Source: Caldimicrobium sp964493015
Lineage (GTDB): Bacteria > Desulfobacterota > Thermodesulfobacteria > Thermodesulfobacteriales > Thermodesulfobacteriaceae
Length of the DNA stretch: 64,000 nucleotides
Assembly: GCA_964493015.1 (NCBI GenBank)
Contig: CAZBLU010000002.1
Span: forward strand, 1 to 64,000
Reading direction: 5' to 3'
A program made the translations under genes and the position numbers. The notes beneath the pieces were generated by a model. It ran no database searches and was not told the origin of the DNA. It saw only the letters and a program-made list of their open reading frames with translations. Positions 43,584 to 53,380 of this stretch are shown here, one piece after another. Every line of letters begins with the position of its first letter. Positions within the stretch are counted from its first letter, which is position 1.

Positions 43584-43612
43584 AGTATAACAGATAGATG
43601 CTTTTTCTTCAA
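43584..43612 (-). promoter_or_regulatory. Promoter of the PpiD-like gene
   Basis: On the minus strand TTGAAG (43612-43607) and TATACT (43589-43584) are separated by exactly 17 bp, about 28 bp before the ATG at 43556. Confidence 0.6.
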
Positions 43613-43870
43613 GAGCCAATATAAATCCGTATAATTTCGATAAATGCTTCCTTTAAAGATCACAAGGTGAAGGGTTGGGCTAATGAATTTTCCCAATTTT
43701 GTCCCTCCTATTATTAAAACAGCACGTTGATTTTCTCATCTTTATTCAATTTTCGCATTTTCTTCTTGCAACTCTTGGGATAGGAAGGATAATTTTTAAT
43801 CTCACAAGCTAAAACCTCCAGGTATCACCAATAAAAACCAATAAAATATCGCTAAGAGGACCGCTTTAGC
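43613..43870. other. Divergent intergenic spacer, no gene seen
   Basis: AT-rich DNA between the ppiD and rel promoters. The only regular feature is a tandem pair of the 10-mer ACCAATAAAA (43827-43846). No ORF with a ribosome site, RNA gene or convincing hairpin was found. Confidence 0.5.
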
Positions 43871-43898
43871 TTGATGTTTTAACTTTTGGAATTAAATT
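43871..43898 (+). promoter_or_regulatory. Candidate rel/spoT promoter
   Basis: TTGATG (43871-43876) and TAAATT (43893-43898) are separated by 16 bp, the same -10 and spacer as the tRNA-Asn promoter. The leader would be only about 15 bases. Confidence 0.4.
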
Positions 43899-43919
43899 AA
43901 ATTTAATATGAGAAATAAT

Positions 43920-46100
43920 ATGGTAACTATTAGCAAAATACTTGACCAGATTCAAAGTTATCTTCCAGGGGCCAATTTGCGGCTTGTGGAAAAGGCCTAT
44001 GAATGGGCCGCTAAGCTTCACGAAGGGCAGGTAAGGAAATCTGGAGAACCCTACCTTGCTCATCCTATGGAAGTTGCTTACATCCTTGCCCAAATGAAAA
44101 TGGACCTTCCCACCATTGCTGCTGGGTTTCTCCATGATGTGGTAGAAGATTGTCAAATCCCCATTGAAGAGCTAAAAAAGGAATTCGGAGAGGATGTGGC
44201 CAATATTGTGGAAGGGGTCACTAAGCTCAAGAATTTACCCAGTCATTCAGATAAGCTTACCAAACAGGCTGAAAACTTAAGGAAGATTCTTCTTGCCATG
44301 GCCAAGGACTTGCGTGTCATCATTGTCAAACTTGCTGATAGGCTCCACAATATGCGCACCCTTGGCTCCATGCCTGAGCACAAGCAAAAACAAATTGCTC
44401 GAGAAACTATGGAGATTTATGCACCTTTAGCTGGTAGACTCGGTATTGACTGGGTCAAAACTGAGCTTGAGGACCTCTCCCTTAAATATCTGGAACCTGA
44501 AATCTATGAAAGGCTTAAAGAAGAAGTTCAAAAGAGGGTAGAAGCAGCTTCAGAATTTGTAGAAAAGGTCAAAGAAATCTTAACAGACCTTTTAGTAAAA
44601 AATAACATAGAAGGAAGGGTCCTTGGCAGAGTAAAACATCTATGCAGTGTCTACAGAAAATTGCAAAAATATAATCTCACTATTGAGGACCTTGATCAAA
44701 TCTATGACCTCATTGGCTTCAGAGTAATAGTCAAAACCGTTGAGGATTGTTACAAGACCCTTGGCTTAGTGCACGCCCTTTGGAAGCCCATTCCTGGCCG
44801 CTTTAAAGATTATATCAGTCTCCCCAAACCTAATATGTATCAAAGTCTGCACACCACGGTAGTAGGCCCTGAAGGGAAAAAGATAGAGATCCAGATCCGC
44901 ACTGAGTATATGGACAAAATAGCTAATGAAGGAATTGCTGCTCATTTTCTCTACAAAGAAGGGGCCATCTTAGATGCCTCAAAATACAAACAATTTGAAT
45001 GGATAGCTAAACTGATTGAACTCCAAAAAGAGCTACAACATCCTCGTGAGTTTTTAGAAACGCTGAAATTGGATCTTTTTCCTGAGGAAATCTATGTCTT
45101 TACTCCTAAGGGAGATGTAGTTGTCCTTCCAGTTGATTCTACGCCTCTTGACTTTGCCTACACTATTCACTCAGAGGTGGGACATAGGTGTGTAAGGGCC
45201 TATGTAAATGAAAAACTTGTGCCCTTAGATTATAAGCTTCAAACTGGAGATACTGTTCGCATTGAAACCTCTCCCCATCAAAAACCAAGTAGAGACTGGT
45301 TAAAATTTGTCAAAACAAGTAGGGCCCGCTCTCGTATAAAACAATGGTTTAAACAGGAAGAAAAGGAAAGACAAATTGCTTTAGGAAGGGAATTACTCCA
45401 CAGAGAGCTTAAAAAGTATGGCTTTTCCCTCAATGAATTCACTAAGGAACCTCTCCTTTTTGAGATCCTTCAAAGGTTAAACATCAAAAATGTAGAAGAG
45501 CTTTTTATCCTGATTGCCACAGGAAAATTAGCCTTAAAGACTGTCCTTAAAACCTACAGTGAGATCACAAAAGGCGTCTTTAAGTATGAAGAAGAGGAAT
45601 CTCAGGAAATTCACTCCTACAAGAAGGCATCAGAAAATAAGATTACTAAATCTAATCTGGGTTTGAGTTTAGGTATAGAGGGGACCTCTAATCTACTTTT
45701 CCATTTGGCTCAGTGTTGTAGGCCTATCCCTGGAGATGAAGTGGTAGGATATATCACAAGAGGTAAGGGTATCTCTGTGCATCGCTCGGATTGTCCCAAT
45801 TTAAAGGATTTAGACTTAGAAAGAATCATTGAAGTAAAATGGGAAAAACCCGATGGGAAACTCTATCCAGCCCATCTCTATGTAGTCTCTCTTGATCGTA
45901 AGGGACTCCTTGCCAGTGTCTCTTCAGCTATTGCCAGTGCAGAGGGAAATATCCTAAAAGCAGAGGTCCGCACTACACCTGACAAAAAGGCCTTTTTTGA
46001 AATCTATGTAGAGGTTACAGATAAGGCCCATTTGGATAAGGTTATTGCTAATATTCTTAAAGTAGATGGGGTTCTTAAGGTGGAAAGAAAGCTTGTTTAG
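43920..46100 (+). CDS. Bifunctional (p)ppGpp synthetase/hydrolase (Rel/SpoT)
   Basis: It makes and degrades the alarmone (p)ppGpp. Of about 726 residues, the N-terminal part is an HD hydrolase (HPMEVAY, FLHDVVED), then the synthetase (GRVKHLCSVYRKLQ, RFKDYISLPKPNMYQSLHTT), TGS (YVFTPKGDVVVLP), a zinc-finger/CC region (AQCCRPIPGDEVVGYITRG) and ACT. RFKD is the charged motif of bifunctional enzymes, not the EFDD of synthesis-only RelA. An ATG at 43908 is in frame, but neither start has a strong ribosome site; family N-termini favour 43920. The stop overlaps that of rpmB. Confidence 0.95.
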   Translation: MVTISKILDQIQSYLPGANLRLVEKAYEWAAKLHEGQVRKSGEPYLAHPMEVAYILAQMKMDLPTIAAGFLHDVVEDCQIPIEELKKEFGEDVANIVEGVTKLKNLPSHSDKLTKQAENLRKILLAMAKDLRVIIVKLADRLHNMRTLGSMPEHKQKQIARETMEIYAPLAGRLGIDWVKTELEDLSLKYLEPEIYERLKEEVQKRVEAASEFVEKVKEILTDLLVKNNIEGRVLGRVKHLCSVYRKLQKYNLTIEDLDQIYDLIGFRVIVKTVEDCYKTLGLVHALWKPIPGRFKDYISLPKPNMYQSLHTTVVGPEGKKIEIQIRTEYMDKIANEGIAAHFLYKEGAILDASKYKQFEWIAKLIELQKELQHPREFLETLKLDLFPEEIYVFTPKGDVVVLPVDSTPLDFAYTIHSEVGHRCVRAYVNEKLVPLDYKLQTGDTVRIETSPHQKPSRDWLKFVKTSRARSRIKQWFKQEEKERQIALGRELLHRELKKYGFSLNEFTKEPLLFEILQRLNIKNVEELFILIATGKLALKTVLKTYSEITKGVFKYEEEESQEIHSYKKASENKITKSNLGLSLGIEGTSNLLFHLAQCCRPIPGDEVVGYITRGKGISVHRSDCPNLKDLDLERIIEVKWEKPDGKLYPAHLYVVSLDRKGLLASVSSAIASAEGNILKAEVRTTPDKKAFFEIYVEVTDKAHLDKVIANILKVDGVLKVERKLV

Positions 46101-46294
46101 CTTACAGCCTTTTGGACCTTTCCTGCCTTAAGGCAACGGGTACAAACCTTCATTCTCCTTACTTCACCATTAGCTAATTTCACACGAACCCTTTGAATAT
46201 TAGGATACCACCATCTACTGGATCGCTTACCAGAATGACTAATCTGATTTCCACAGGATGGCCTTCTTCCACAAATCTCACATATTTTAGACAT
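46097..46294 (-). CDS. rpmB: 50S ribosomal protein L28 (zinc-ribbon form)
   Basis: The 65 residues have the L28 core ISHSGKRSSRWWYPNIQRVRV and a C4 metal site: CEICGRRP at the N-terminus and CTRCLKAGKV at the C-terminus. This is the Cys-containing version, which binds zinc. A GGAGGGGAGG ribosome site precedes the ATG. The stop codon overlaps the rel stop by three bases on opposite strands, so there is no room for an ordinary terminator between them. Confidence 0.96.
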   Translation of the reverse strand: MSKICEICGRRPSCGNQISHSGKRSSRWWYPNIQRVRVKLANGEVRRMKVCTRCLKAGKVQKAVS

Positions 46295-46359
46295 AGTATT
46301 TTCCTCCCCTCCTTTTTTAAGCTAAAAATATACAAAAAATTTTAGAATTTGCAAGGATT

Positions 46360-48999
46360 CTAAAAACCACCACCAATCTGGAAATTAAGGTTACTGCTAT
46401 CTTCTCCTGGTTTTTTATTGATATTGTATCCCCATTCAATTCTCAAGGGCCCAAGGGGAGAAAGCCAACGAATACCTACCCCTAAACTCTTTCTAATATC
46501 GGAAGTAGAAAATTTATATTTCTTGCTCCAGACATTACCCATATCAAAGAAAACTACTCCATTCAGATTTATTGTCTTTATGAGGGGGAATATAGCCTCT
46601 GTCTGGGTGTAAAACATCCTGGTCCCCCCAATCCTCTCTTTAGTGGTTTCATCAATAGGTGAGATATCACCAAATTTGTAACCTCTTACCGAAGAAATAC
46701 CTCCTAAGAAAAACCTTTCATAAACAGGGACTCTCTTCCCTGATCCCTCGGTTAGATAACCATATCCAAAAAGGAGGTGAGCTGTAAGATTTCCAAGGGG
46801 AAAATAGACCTGATGTTCTCCTGTAAATTTAACAAATTCTGCATCTCCCCCTAAATATCCACCAGCATAACTCAAGCCCAATTCGTGATACCACCCTCTG
46901 GTAGGCATAAAAAATCTATTCCGTGAATCATAGACTGCTCCAAGCTCCAAAGCACTGGTCACATGTATTTTTCTTGATTCCTGAATAATTACCGAGGCAT
47001 TGTTGAGAACATCCTTCAGCTTTGAGTCATCATAGCGATAGCCAAGATAGGCAGAAAATTCTGGTGTAAAGACATATCCTAACTTTAGGGAACCGCCCAT
47101 ACTATCCTTGGTAAAATCCTCATATTCCGTTTCGTAATTGTAGAGGGACCACCCAAGGGAATAGCGGGTATCTCTAAAATAGGGATCAAAGAAGTTAATG
47201 GAGTATCTACTTGAACGGGTTCCTATCTTAGCAGCCACGCTAACTCTTTGCCCTTTCCCAAGCCAGTTTCTCTGAGTAATTTCGGTCATAAAGACGAATT
47301 TTTCACTGGAACTATAGGCAGCTCCAATACTAAAGGTTCCTGTCAAGGCTTCCTTAACCTTCACTTTCAAATTAAGGTCTTCTTCCTTGACTCCCTTTTC
47401 TTTTTCAATCTTCACATCCTCAAAGAAGCCAAGTCTTCTAAGTCGTTCTTCGCTCTTTTCCAGTCTTTTTCCAGAATAGGGCCAACCCTCGGAAAGCAAG
47501 ATCTCCCTTCTTATCACCTTGTCTCTGGTCTTGGTGTTGCCCTCAATGTCAATACGATTGATAAAAACTACAGGCCCCTTATCTACCTTAAAGGTAACCA
47601 CTAAAAGATTTCCCTCAGGGGCCTTGTCAAATTGGGTGCTTACCTTGGCATAGGCATAGCCATAATCAGAGAAAAGATGAGTTAGGTAGACTTCATCCTC
47701 TCTTAAGGCACCTAAGCTAAAAACCTTTCCTTTTTGGGTTTTAATCTTCTTGTAAAGCTCTTCCTCAGGCAGAAGATCCTGAATGATTTTGACTTCCTTA
47801 ACGCTATATTGAGGCCCCTCTTCAATAGGTATTTTGATGACTACTCCGTCCATTTCTTCAATTACTTGAGGCTCTCCAATTTTTACCTCAATATAACCCT
47901 TATTTTTGTAAGCCGTTTCTATCTTCCCGAGATCTCTATAAAGATAGGCCAAATTATAGACCCCTGGTTCTGCTTTTGGTTCTGGGCTTATTACCGCAGT
48001 TAAATAACGCGCATATTTAGCTATTGGTGAAAAGAGGGACCTCTCCGTAACCGAGAGATAACCCTTAAGTTCTCTCTCTGAAAAGGCCCTGTTCCCCACA
48101 AATTCAATCCTCTTTATAAATTTCTTTTTCCCTTCCTTGATCTCAAAGACTAAGTTTACTTGGGTAGGAGAGACCTTTTCCGTTTTCAGATTTATCTCTG
48201 TCTGATGAAATCCAAGCTGTTCATAGTAGGCCTTTAAATTCTCTAAGGCTTTGTTTAATTTCTCTGGTGTAGGGATATCTCCTGGCTTCAATTCAATAAT
48301 TTTAGCAAGGTCCTCCTTCTTAGCTTCCTTTATACCCTTAAAAGTAATCTCCTTTATGGACTCCCGCTCCTGGACCTTAAAAACAAGGATCACCCCTTTC
48401 TCACCTTCCTCAAGCAAAACCTCTGCATGCTCAAAATAACCAAGCTTAAAAAGGGCCTTAAGATCATCATTTACCTTTTTTAGGTCTAAAAGTTCTCCTG
48501 GTCTACTCTTAATTTTAGGTAAAAGGATATCTTCTCCAATTCTCCTGTTCCCCAAAAATTGAACCTTTTCAATAAAGACCTTCTCTTTCAGCACCAGTTC
48601 AAGCTCCCTCTGGGTAGCCAAAAGAAGTTCCTCAGCCAATTCTTGCTTTCCAACCACGTAGAAGTAGTAGGGCTCCCTTTTCCCCGCTAAATATAATTTC
48701 CAGTCAATGCTTAAGGTCCCCTTTATGAGAGTTAATTTAATCTCGGCTATAGCGGAATATTCTCCTGCCCTCAAGAATTGAAAAGCTGTGCTTTCTGGAT
48801 AAGTCTTAATCTCCAAATGATAATTATAGGCCTTTAGATAGTCTTTTAGGGCCTCTAAGTGTTTGGAAAGAACTTCTTCCCTAAGCGTGTCCCCGAAGCT
48901 TTTAACCTGATAAATTAAGATCTTTTCCTGAGCACAAAGCGTTGAATTTAGGAATAGAAAAAGTATTATCCAACACAAAAAGAAATTTCTCTTAGGCAC
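46360..48999 (-). CDS. bamA: Outer-membrane protein assembly factor BamA
   Basis: It inserts beta-barrel proteins into the outer membrane. The 879 residues begin with a signal peptide (hydrophobic core about 6-22, ending LCAQEK), then five POTRA repeats (about 140-500, e.g. VQFLGNRRIGEDILL, IEFVGNRAFSERELKGYL, DIEGNTKTRDKVIRREI) and a C-terminal barrel (about 530-879) with the lid-loop motif FFLGGISSVRGYKFGDISP. It ends in aromatic Phe, as outer-membrane proteins do. An extra ~120-residue segment precedes the first POTRA. It lies downstream of lolD, so both envelope systems are cotranscribed. Confidence 0.96.
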   Translation of the reverse strand: MPKRNFFLCWIILFLFLNSTLCAQEKILIYQVKSFGDTLREEVLSKHLEALKDYLKAYNYHLEIKTYPESTAFQFLRAGEYSAIAEIKLTLIKGTLSIDWKLYLAGKREPYYFYVVGKQELAEELLLATQRELELVLKEKVFIEKVQFLGNRRIGEDILLPKIKSRPGELLDLKKVNDDLKALFKLGYFEHAEVLLEEGEKGVILVFKVQERESIKEITFKGIKEAKKEDLAKIIELKPGDIPTPEKLNKALENLKAYYEQLGFHQTEINLKTEKVSPTQVNLVFEIKEGKKKFIKRIEFVGNRAFSERELKGYLSVTERSLFSPIAKYARYLTAVISPEPKAEPGVYNLAYLYRDLGKIETAYKNKGYIEVKIGEPQVIEEMDGVVIKIPIEEGPQYSVKEVKIIQDLLPEEELYKKIKTQKGKVFSLGALREDEVYLTHLFSDYGYAYAKVSTQFDKAPEGNLLVVTFKVDKGPVVFINRIDIEGNTKTRDKVIRREILLSEGWPYSGKRLEKSEERLRRLGFFEDVKIEKEKGVKEEDLNLKVKVKEALTGTFSIGAAYSSSEKFVFMTEITQRNWLGKGQRVSVAAKIGTRSSRYSINFFDPYFRDTRYSLGWSLYNYETEYEDFTKDSMGGSLKLGYVFTPEFSAYLGYRYDDSKLKDVLNNASVIIQESRKIHVTSALELGAVYDSRNRFFMPTRGWYHELGLSYAGGYLGGDAEFVKFTGEHQVYFPLGNLTAHLLFGYGYLTEGSGKRVPVYERFFLGGISSVRGYKFGDISPIDETTKERIGGTRMFYTQTEAIFPLIKTINLNGVVFFDMGNVWSKKYKFSTSDIRKSLGVGIRWLSPLGPLRIEWGYNINKKPGEDSSNLNFQIGGGF

Positions 49000-49007
49000 T
49001 TTTTACC

Positions 49008-49694
49008 TCATAGGGGCTCTCTATATTCTACAAGCACACCCTCTTTTAGTAAATAGATTTTATCCATTTTTTGGGCAAGCTCAAGATTGTGAGTAACTAA
49101 TATCAAAGTCACTCCTTGGGTAGCATTTAATTCCAAAAAGATTTTCAGAACCTCTTTGGTGCTCTCAGGGTCCAGATTACCTGTAGGTTCATCAGCAAGA
49201 AGTAGTTTAGGTCTAAGAAAAACAGCTCTGGCAATGGCTACCTTTTGCCTCTCCCCACCTGAGAGGGTATAAATTTTTGCCTTTCTCTTCTCTTGAAGAT
49301 TTAAGGCCTCAAGTAGTTCTTCAAGTCTTTCCGTGAGGCGACTATGCTCCCAGGCTGCCATAAGACCAGGCAAGATAATATTCTCCTCCACATTTAGCTC
49401 AGGCATAAGGTAATAAAACTGGAAGACAAAACCAAGCTTCTCCATCCTAAGAGTAGCAAGCTCCCTTTCATCATCCCAATTAAGAGGGCTTCCTTCCCAA
49501 AGGATCTCCCCAGCATCAGGTCTATCAATAGTTCCTAAGATGTTTAATAAGGTGGTCTTACCTGACCCTGAGGGACCAACAATGGCAAGTTTGCTTCCTG
49601 CCTCTACTTCAAGATTTATGTCCTTTAAAACCGTAACTGCCTTGTTTCCATTCCTAAAGCTTTTTTGCAGGTTTCTTACTTTAAGCAAAGCCAC
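49008..49694 (-). CDS. lolD: Lipoprotein-releasing ABC transporter ATPase
   Basis: The 228 residues have Walker A GPSGSGKTT, signature LSGGERQKVAIARA, Walker B LLLADEPTGNLD and switch LVTHN, in the MacB/LolD group. With the upstream permease it powers release of lipoproteins from the inner membrane toward the outer membrane. It starts one base after the permease stop and precedes bamA by 8 bp. Confidence 0.93.
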   Translation of the reverse strand: MALLKVRNLQKSFRNGNKAVTVLKDINLEVEAGSKLAIVGPSGSGKTTLLNILGTIDRPDAGEILWEGSPLNWDDERELATLRMEKLGFVFQFYYLMPELNVEENIILPGLMAAWEHSRLTERLEELLEALNLQEKRKAKIYTLSGGERQKVAIARAVFLRPKLLLADEPTGNLDPESTKEVLKIFLELNATQGVTLILVTHNLELAQKMDKIYLLKEGVLVEYREPL

Positions 49695-49695
49695 T

Positions 49696-50916
49696 TTATT
49701 CTCTCCTTAAGATCTCGGCTGGACTTAAAGTAGAAGCCTTTTTAGCTGGGTAGAGACAGGCAAATACACTTATAAAAAGCGCTACCATCCCAATAATAAA
49801 CAAATCTAAAGGCTGTAAACTAATAGGCATATACTCTACAGGATAGACCTCACCAGGAAGTTTAATCACCGGATAATGAGAAAGTAAAAGGGCTATCCCT
49901 ATACCAAGGGAGAGGCCTAAAAAGACCCCAGAGAGGGACAAGAAAAAACCAGCTAAGAAAAAGACCTTTAATACCTGAAAAGAGGTAGCCCCAAGGGCCC
50001 TTAAAAGGGCTATATCTCCCCTTTTTTCCGAAACAAGCATGACCATAGCTGAAAGAATGGTAAAAAGGGACACAGTAACCATAAGGGTTAAGATCACAAA
50101 GAGGCCTAATTTTTCCATCTTAAGGGCAGAAAAAAGATTTTTATTCCACTCTTGCCAATCCAAGATAAAGACATGGGGACCAATATTTTTTAAGAGTTTT
50201 TCTTTGTATTCCTTAGAGAGAAAAGGGTCACGGAGTTTTAGTTCTAAGGAGAGGTTTCTTGTTTGAAGCTTTTGCCTAAAGGCCTCAAAGGGAGCAAAAA
50301 CAAGATTAAAGTCATAGTCATATAGCCCACTTTCAAAAACACCCACAACCTTAAGAGGAATAATTTTGGGAAAAAAACCAAAGGGGGTATAGATCCCCTC
50401 AATGCTTAAAAAAGAGAGCCTCTCTCCCATAGTAAGACCTAATTTTTCCTTTAAGCGAACTCCCACCACAATGGGCAAGGTCCCATCCTCCCCTAAATCC
50501 TCCCTAAAATCAAATTTCTTAAACCCCTTTTCTTGACCATATTTTTTCAAATCGACCCCTTTCAAGATTATGCCCACAGGTTGACCACCCTTGAGAAGAA
50601 GGCCCTGTTGCACTGAGACAAGCTGAACACTCCTAACCTCTTTGAGGGGAAGGGTATTCTCTACCATCTTAACCACTTTATGACCCATCTCTGGGTCATA
50701 AAAGGTAATACTTAAATGGGGATTTAGACTTAGTATCTTCTCTGCCACTACCTCCTTAAAACCAGTAATAACGGCATTAACAATGGTAAGGGCTGCCACG
50801 CTAAGGATTAAACCAATTAGGGCTATGAGAGTAATAAGTCCAGTAAAGCGCTCTCTTTTAGGAGAAAGGAGATATCTTAGGGCTAACCAGAATTCCCAGG
50901 AAAACTTCCTTTTCAC
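49696..50916 (-). CDS. Lipoprotein-releasing ABC transporter permease (LolC/LolE family)
   Basis: The 406 residues have the LolCE layout: one N-terminal helix (about 22-48, FTGLITLIALIGLILSVAAL), a large periplasmic domain, then three helices near 270-400 with GALGATSFQVLKVFFLAG coupling motif. SLNPHLSI and VVGVFESGLYDYD are typical. Only one permease gene is present, so a homodimer (the single-permease LolF arrangement) is likely. It overlaps lysS by four bases. Confidence 0.92.
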   Translation of the reverse strand: MKRKFSWEFWLALRYLLSPKRERFTGLITLIALIGLILSVAALTIVNAVITGFKEVVAEKILSLNPHLSITFYDPEMGHKVVKMVENTLPLKEVRSVQLVSVQQGLLLKGGQPVGIILKGVDLKKYGQEKGFKKFDFREDLGEDGTLPIVVGVRLKEKLGLTMGERLSFLSIEGIYTPFGFFPKIIPLKVVGVFESGLYDYDFNLVFAPFEAFRQKLQTRNLSLELKLRDPFLSKEYKEKLLKNIGPHVFILDWQEWNKNLFSALKMEKLGLFVILTLMVTVSLFTILSAMVMLVSEKRGDIALLRALGATSFQVLKVFFLAGFFLSLSGVFLGLSLGIGIALLLSHYPVIKLPGEVYPVEYMPISLQPLDLFIIGMVALFISVFACLYPAKKASTLSPAEILRRE

Positions 50917-52406
50917 AAATCCTCTCTTCTCCTCAGGTGGGGAAAAAGGATCACCTCTCTAATAGAGGGTGAGTCGGTAAAGAGCATGACTACCCTGTCA
51001 ATACCGATGCCCTCACCTGCACAAGGGGGCATCCCGTATTCCAAGGCCCTTATAAAATCGTAGTCTATTTCAGGAGGGATCTCCTCATCCACCTCTCTTA
51101 ATTTTAACTGTTCCTCAAACCTTCTCCTTTGGTCTATGGGATCATTAAGCTCGGAAAAGGCATTAGCCACTTCTTTCCCACCTATATAGAGTTCAAAACG
51201 CTCAGCTACTTCAGGATTCTGATCACTTCTCCTGGCAAGGGGAGAGACCTCAACAGGATACTCTAACACAAAGGTGGGCTGAATAAGTTTTGGTTCCACC
51301 AATTCTTCAAAAAGCTTAGTCCACCATTTCCCAATCCTTGGATCCTTTACATTAAGCTCAATTCCCTTTTCTTGGGCAAAGTTAAGGAGTTTCTCTTTAT
51401 CCCTAAGGATGGCCTGAGGGATACCGCCTATCTCGGTTAGAGCCTCTAAAAATTTAACCCTTCTAAAGGGAGGGGTAAAATCAATGGTTTCTCCTTGATA
51501 AATAATTTGCGAGCTTCCCAGAAGGTCTTGCGCTAATCCATAAAAAATCTCCTCAGTCCTTTTCATGAGATCTTCATAGGTAGCATAGGCCTCATAAAAC
51601 TCAAGCATAGTAAACTCTGGATTATGTCTGCTTGAGATCCCCTCATTTCTAAAATTTCTATTTAATTCAAAGACCCTCTCAAAACCTCCCACAAGCAATC
51701 TTTTGAGATAAAGCTCTGGGGCTATCCTCAAATATAAATTCATATCTAAAGCGTTGTGATAGGTAATGAAAGGCTTGGCTGTAGCACCTCCCACTATGGG
51801 ATGCATCATAGGGGTCTCTACTTCCATAAATCCCTCAGAAATTAAATAATCCCTAATATACTGAATAATCCTTGTCCTTAGGCGGAAGATCTCTCTACTT
51901 CTTGGGTTCATGATGAGATCGAGATACCTCATACGATAGCGTAGTTCTGTATCTCTAAGCCCATGAAACTTTTCAGGCAAGGGCCTGAGAGACTTGGCAA
52001 GAAGCTTAAAATTCCTTACCAATATAGTCACCTCTCCAGTTTTCGTCTTAATAACCTTCCCTTCAACACCTAATATATCTCCCAAATCAATATATTTCTT
52101 AAAAAATTCAAAACTCTCAGGCCTCAATTCTCCCTTAGCAAAAAGAAGTTGAATTTTATCTGTCTCATCCTGGAGATGTCCAAAAATAAGTTTACCCATC
52201 TCCCTTTTGGAGATTAACCGCCCTGCCAAGAAAAAAAGAATATCCCTCTTTTCCAATTCTTCAGGGGTCAAGCCCTGATAAATTTCTTTTATATATTTAG
52301 CCTTATCCTTAGGTTTAAAGTCGTTCGGATAGGGATTGATCCCTTCATTTATAAGCTTTTGCAATTTTTCATGGCGCACCCTTACCACCTGAGACTCTTC
52401 CTGCAT
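50913..52406 (-). CDS. lysS: Lysyl-tRNA synthetase, class II
   Basis: The 497 residues have an N-terminal OB-fold (FLAGRLISKREMGKLIFGHLQD), motif 2 FRNEGISSRHNPEFTMLEFYEAY and motif 3 GIGIDRVVMLFTDSPSIREVILFPHLR. The length is normal. An AAGGAGG-like site lies just before the ATG. It heads lysS-lolCE-lolD-bamA-rpmB, a frequent neighbourhood with the lol genes in related bacteria. Confidence 0.97.
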   Translation of the reverse strand: MQEESQVVRVRHEKLQKLINEGINPYPNDFKPKDKAKYIKEIYQGLTPEELEKRDILFFLAGRLISKREMGKLIFGHLQDETDKIQLLFAKGELRPESFEFFKKYIDLGDILGVEGKVIKTKTGEVTILVRNFKLLAKSLRPLPEKFHGLRDTELRYRMRYLDLIMNPRSREIFRLRTRIIQYIRDYLISEGFMEVETPMMHPIVGGATAKPFITYHNALDMNLYLRIAPELYLKRLLVGGFERVFELNRNFRNEGISSRHNPEFTMLEFYEAYATYEDLMKRTEEIFYGLAQDLLGSSQIIYQGETIDFTPPFRRVKFLEALTEIGGIPQAILRDKEKLLNFAQEKGIELNVKDPRIGKWWTKLFEELVEPKLIQPTFVLEYPVEVSPLARRSDQNPEVAERFELYIGGKEVANAFSELNDPIDQRRRFEEQLKLREVDEEIPPEIDYDFIRALEYGMPPCAGEGIGIDRVVMLFTDSPSIREVILFPHLRRREDL

Positions 52407-52480
52407 TTAAAGCTCCTCCTGAAAAAATTTTCTCCTATTTTATTACACAAAAAGAACTTTTCCAAGGGTTGGACCAAGAG

Positions 52481-53380
52481 CTATTTTTCCTTGGATCTTG
52501 CCCGAGGATGGGCCTCGTGATAGACCTTGAGCAAATATTCGTAATTAACTAAGGTATAACGCTGAGTGCTGGCGATGGAACTATGACCTAAAAGTTCTTG
52601 GATTGAGCGAAGATCCATTCCCGCATTGAGGAGATGGGTAGCAAAGGCATGCCTTAGGGCGTGAGGATGGAGCCTCGGTAATCCAAAGTTTTTCCCCTCC
52701 CTCTTTATAATTTCAAAAATCCATCTCTCTGTAAGCCTCCCTCCTTTCCTATTGAGAAAGAGGTATTTGCTTTCCTTTTTTAAATCTTTTAAAAGTGCTT
52801 CTCGAGCCTCTAAATATAGCCTCAAGGCCTCTTTGGCCCTTTTACCAAGAGGCAAAAGCCTCTCTTTATTCCCCTTTCCTCTGACTCTGATAGTATTCAC
52901 TTCCCAATTAAGGTCTTCAAGCCTGAGATGTGCTACCTCAGAGACCCTTAAACCTGCACCATAGAGCAATTCACAAAGGGCCCTTTTCCGCCTCGCCTCA
53001 AAGGTTTCACCATCTATGTCATCTATGAGTTTATTAATCTCCTCTTCCAAGGGGACATAGGGTAATCTTTGGGTTCCTCTCAAAAAGGTAAATTGAGTAA
53101 AGGGTAATCTCTCTAATTTCCCTTCTCTATACAAGTATTTTAAAAAACTCTTAATAGCACTTAACTTTCGGGCAAGACTTGCCCCTTTTAGCCCCTTTTC
53201 TTTAAGCTTTAAAATAAAGGCCTTAAGATGCGTGGATTTTACCTCTTTGAGATCAATTTGAATTTCTTCAAGATGTTTGAAAAATTGTTCCAGATCGACA
53301 GCATAAGATCGTAAAGTATGAGAGGAATAATTTTTCTCATTTTTAAGGCTTCTTAAAAAGGCCTCAATCTCTTGCCTCAT
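52481..53380 (-). CDS. Tyrosine recombinase, XerC/XerD family
   Basis: A 299-residue phage-integrase-fold recombinase with the full catalytic set: R145 (GAGLRVSEV), K169 (RGKGNKERLLP), H240-x-x-R243 (HALRHAF), H266 (LGHSS) and Y275 (QRYT). The size and SAM-like N-terminal domain fit the housekeeping Xer protein that resolves chromosome dimers at dif. No second xer or dif site was recognised here, so it may be a single-recombinase XerH/XerA-like system. Its start overlaps the upstream kinase gene by 17 bp. Confidence 0.9.
   Translation of the reverse strand: MRQEIEAFLRSLKNEKNYSSHTLRSYAVDLEQFFKHLEEIQIDLKEVKSTHLKAFILKLKEKGLKGASLARKLSAIKSFLKYLYREGKLERLPFTQFTFLRGTQRLPYVPLEEEINKLIDDIDGETFEARRKRALCELLYGAGLRVSEVAHLRLEDLNWEVNTIRVRGKGNKERLLPLGKRAKEALRLYLEAREALLKDLKKESKYLFLNRKGGRLTERWIFEIIKREGKNFGLPRLHPHALRHAFATHLLNAGMDLRSIQELLGHSSIASTQRYTLVNYEYLLKVYHEAHPRARSKEK

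Noticed and set aside
43827..43846. Tandem ACCAATAAAA pair as a possible repeat array
   Set aside because: Only two short AT-rich units, no spacers or further copies.
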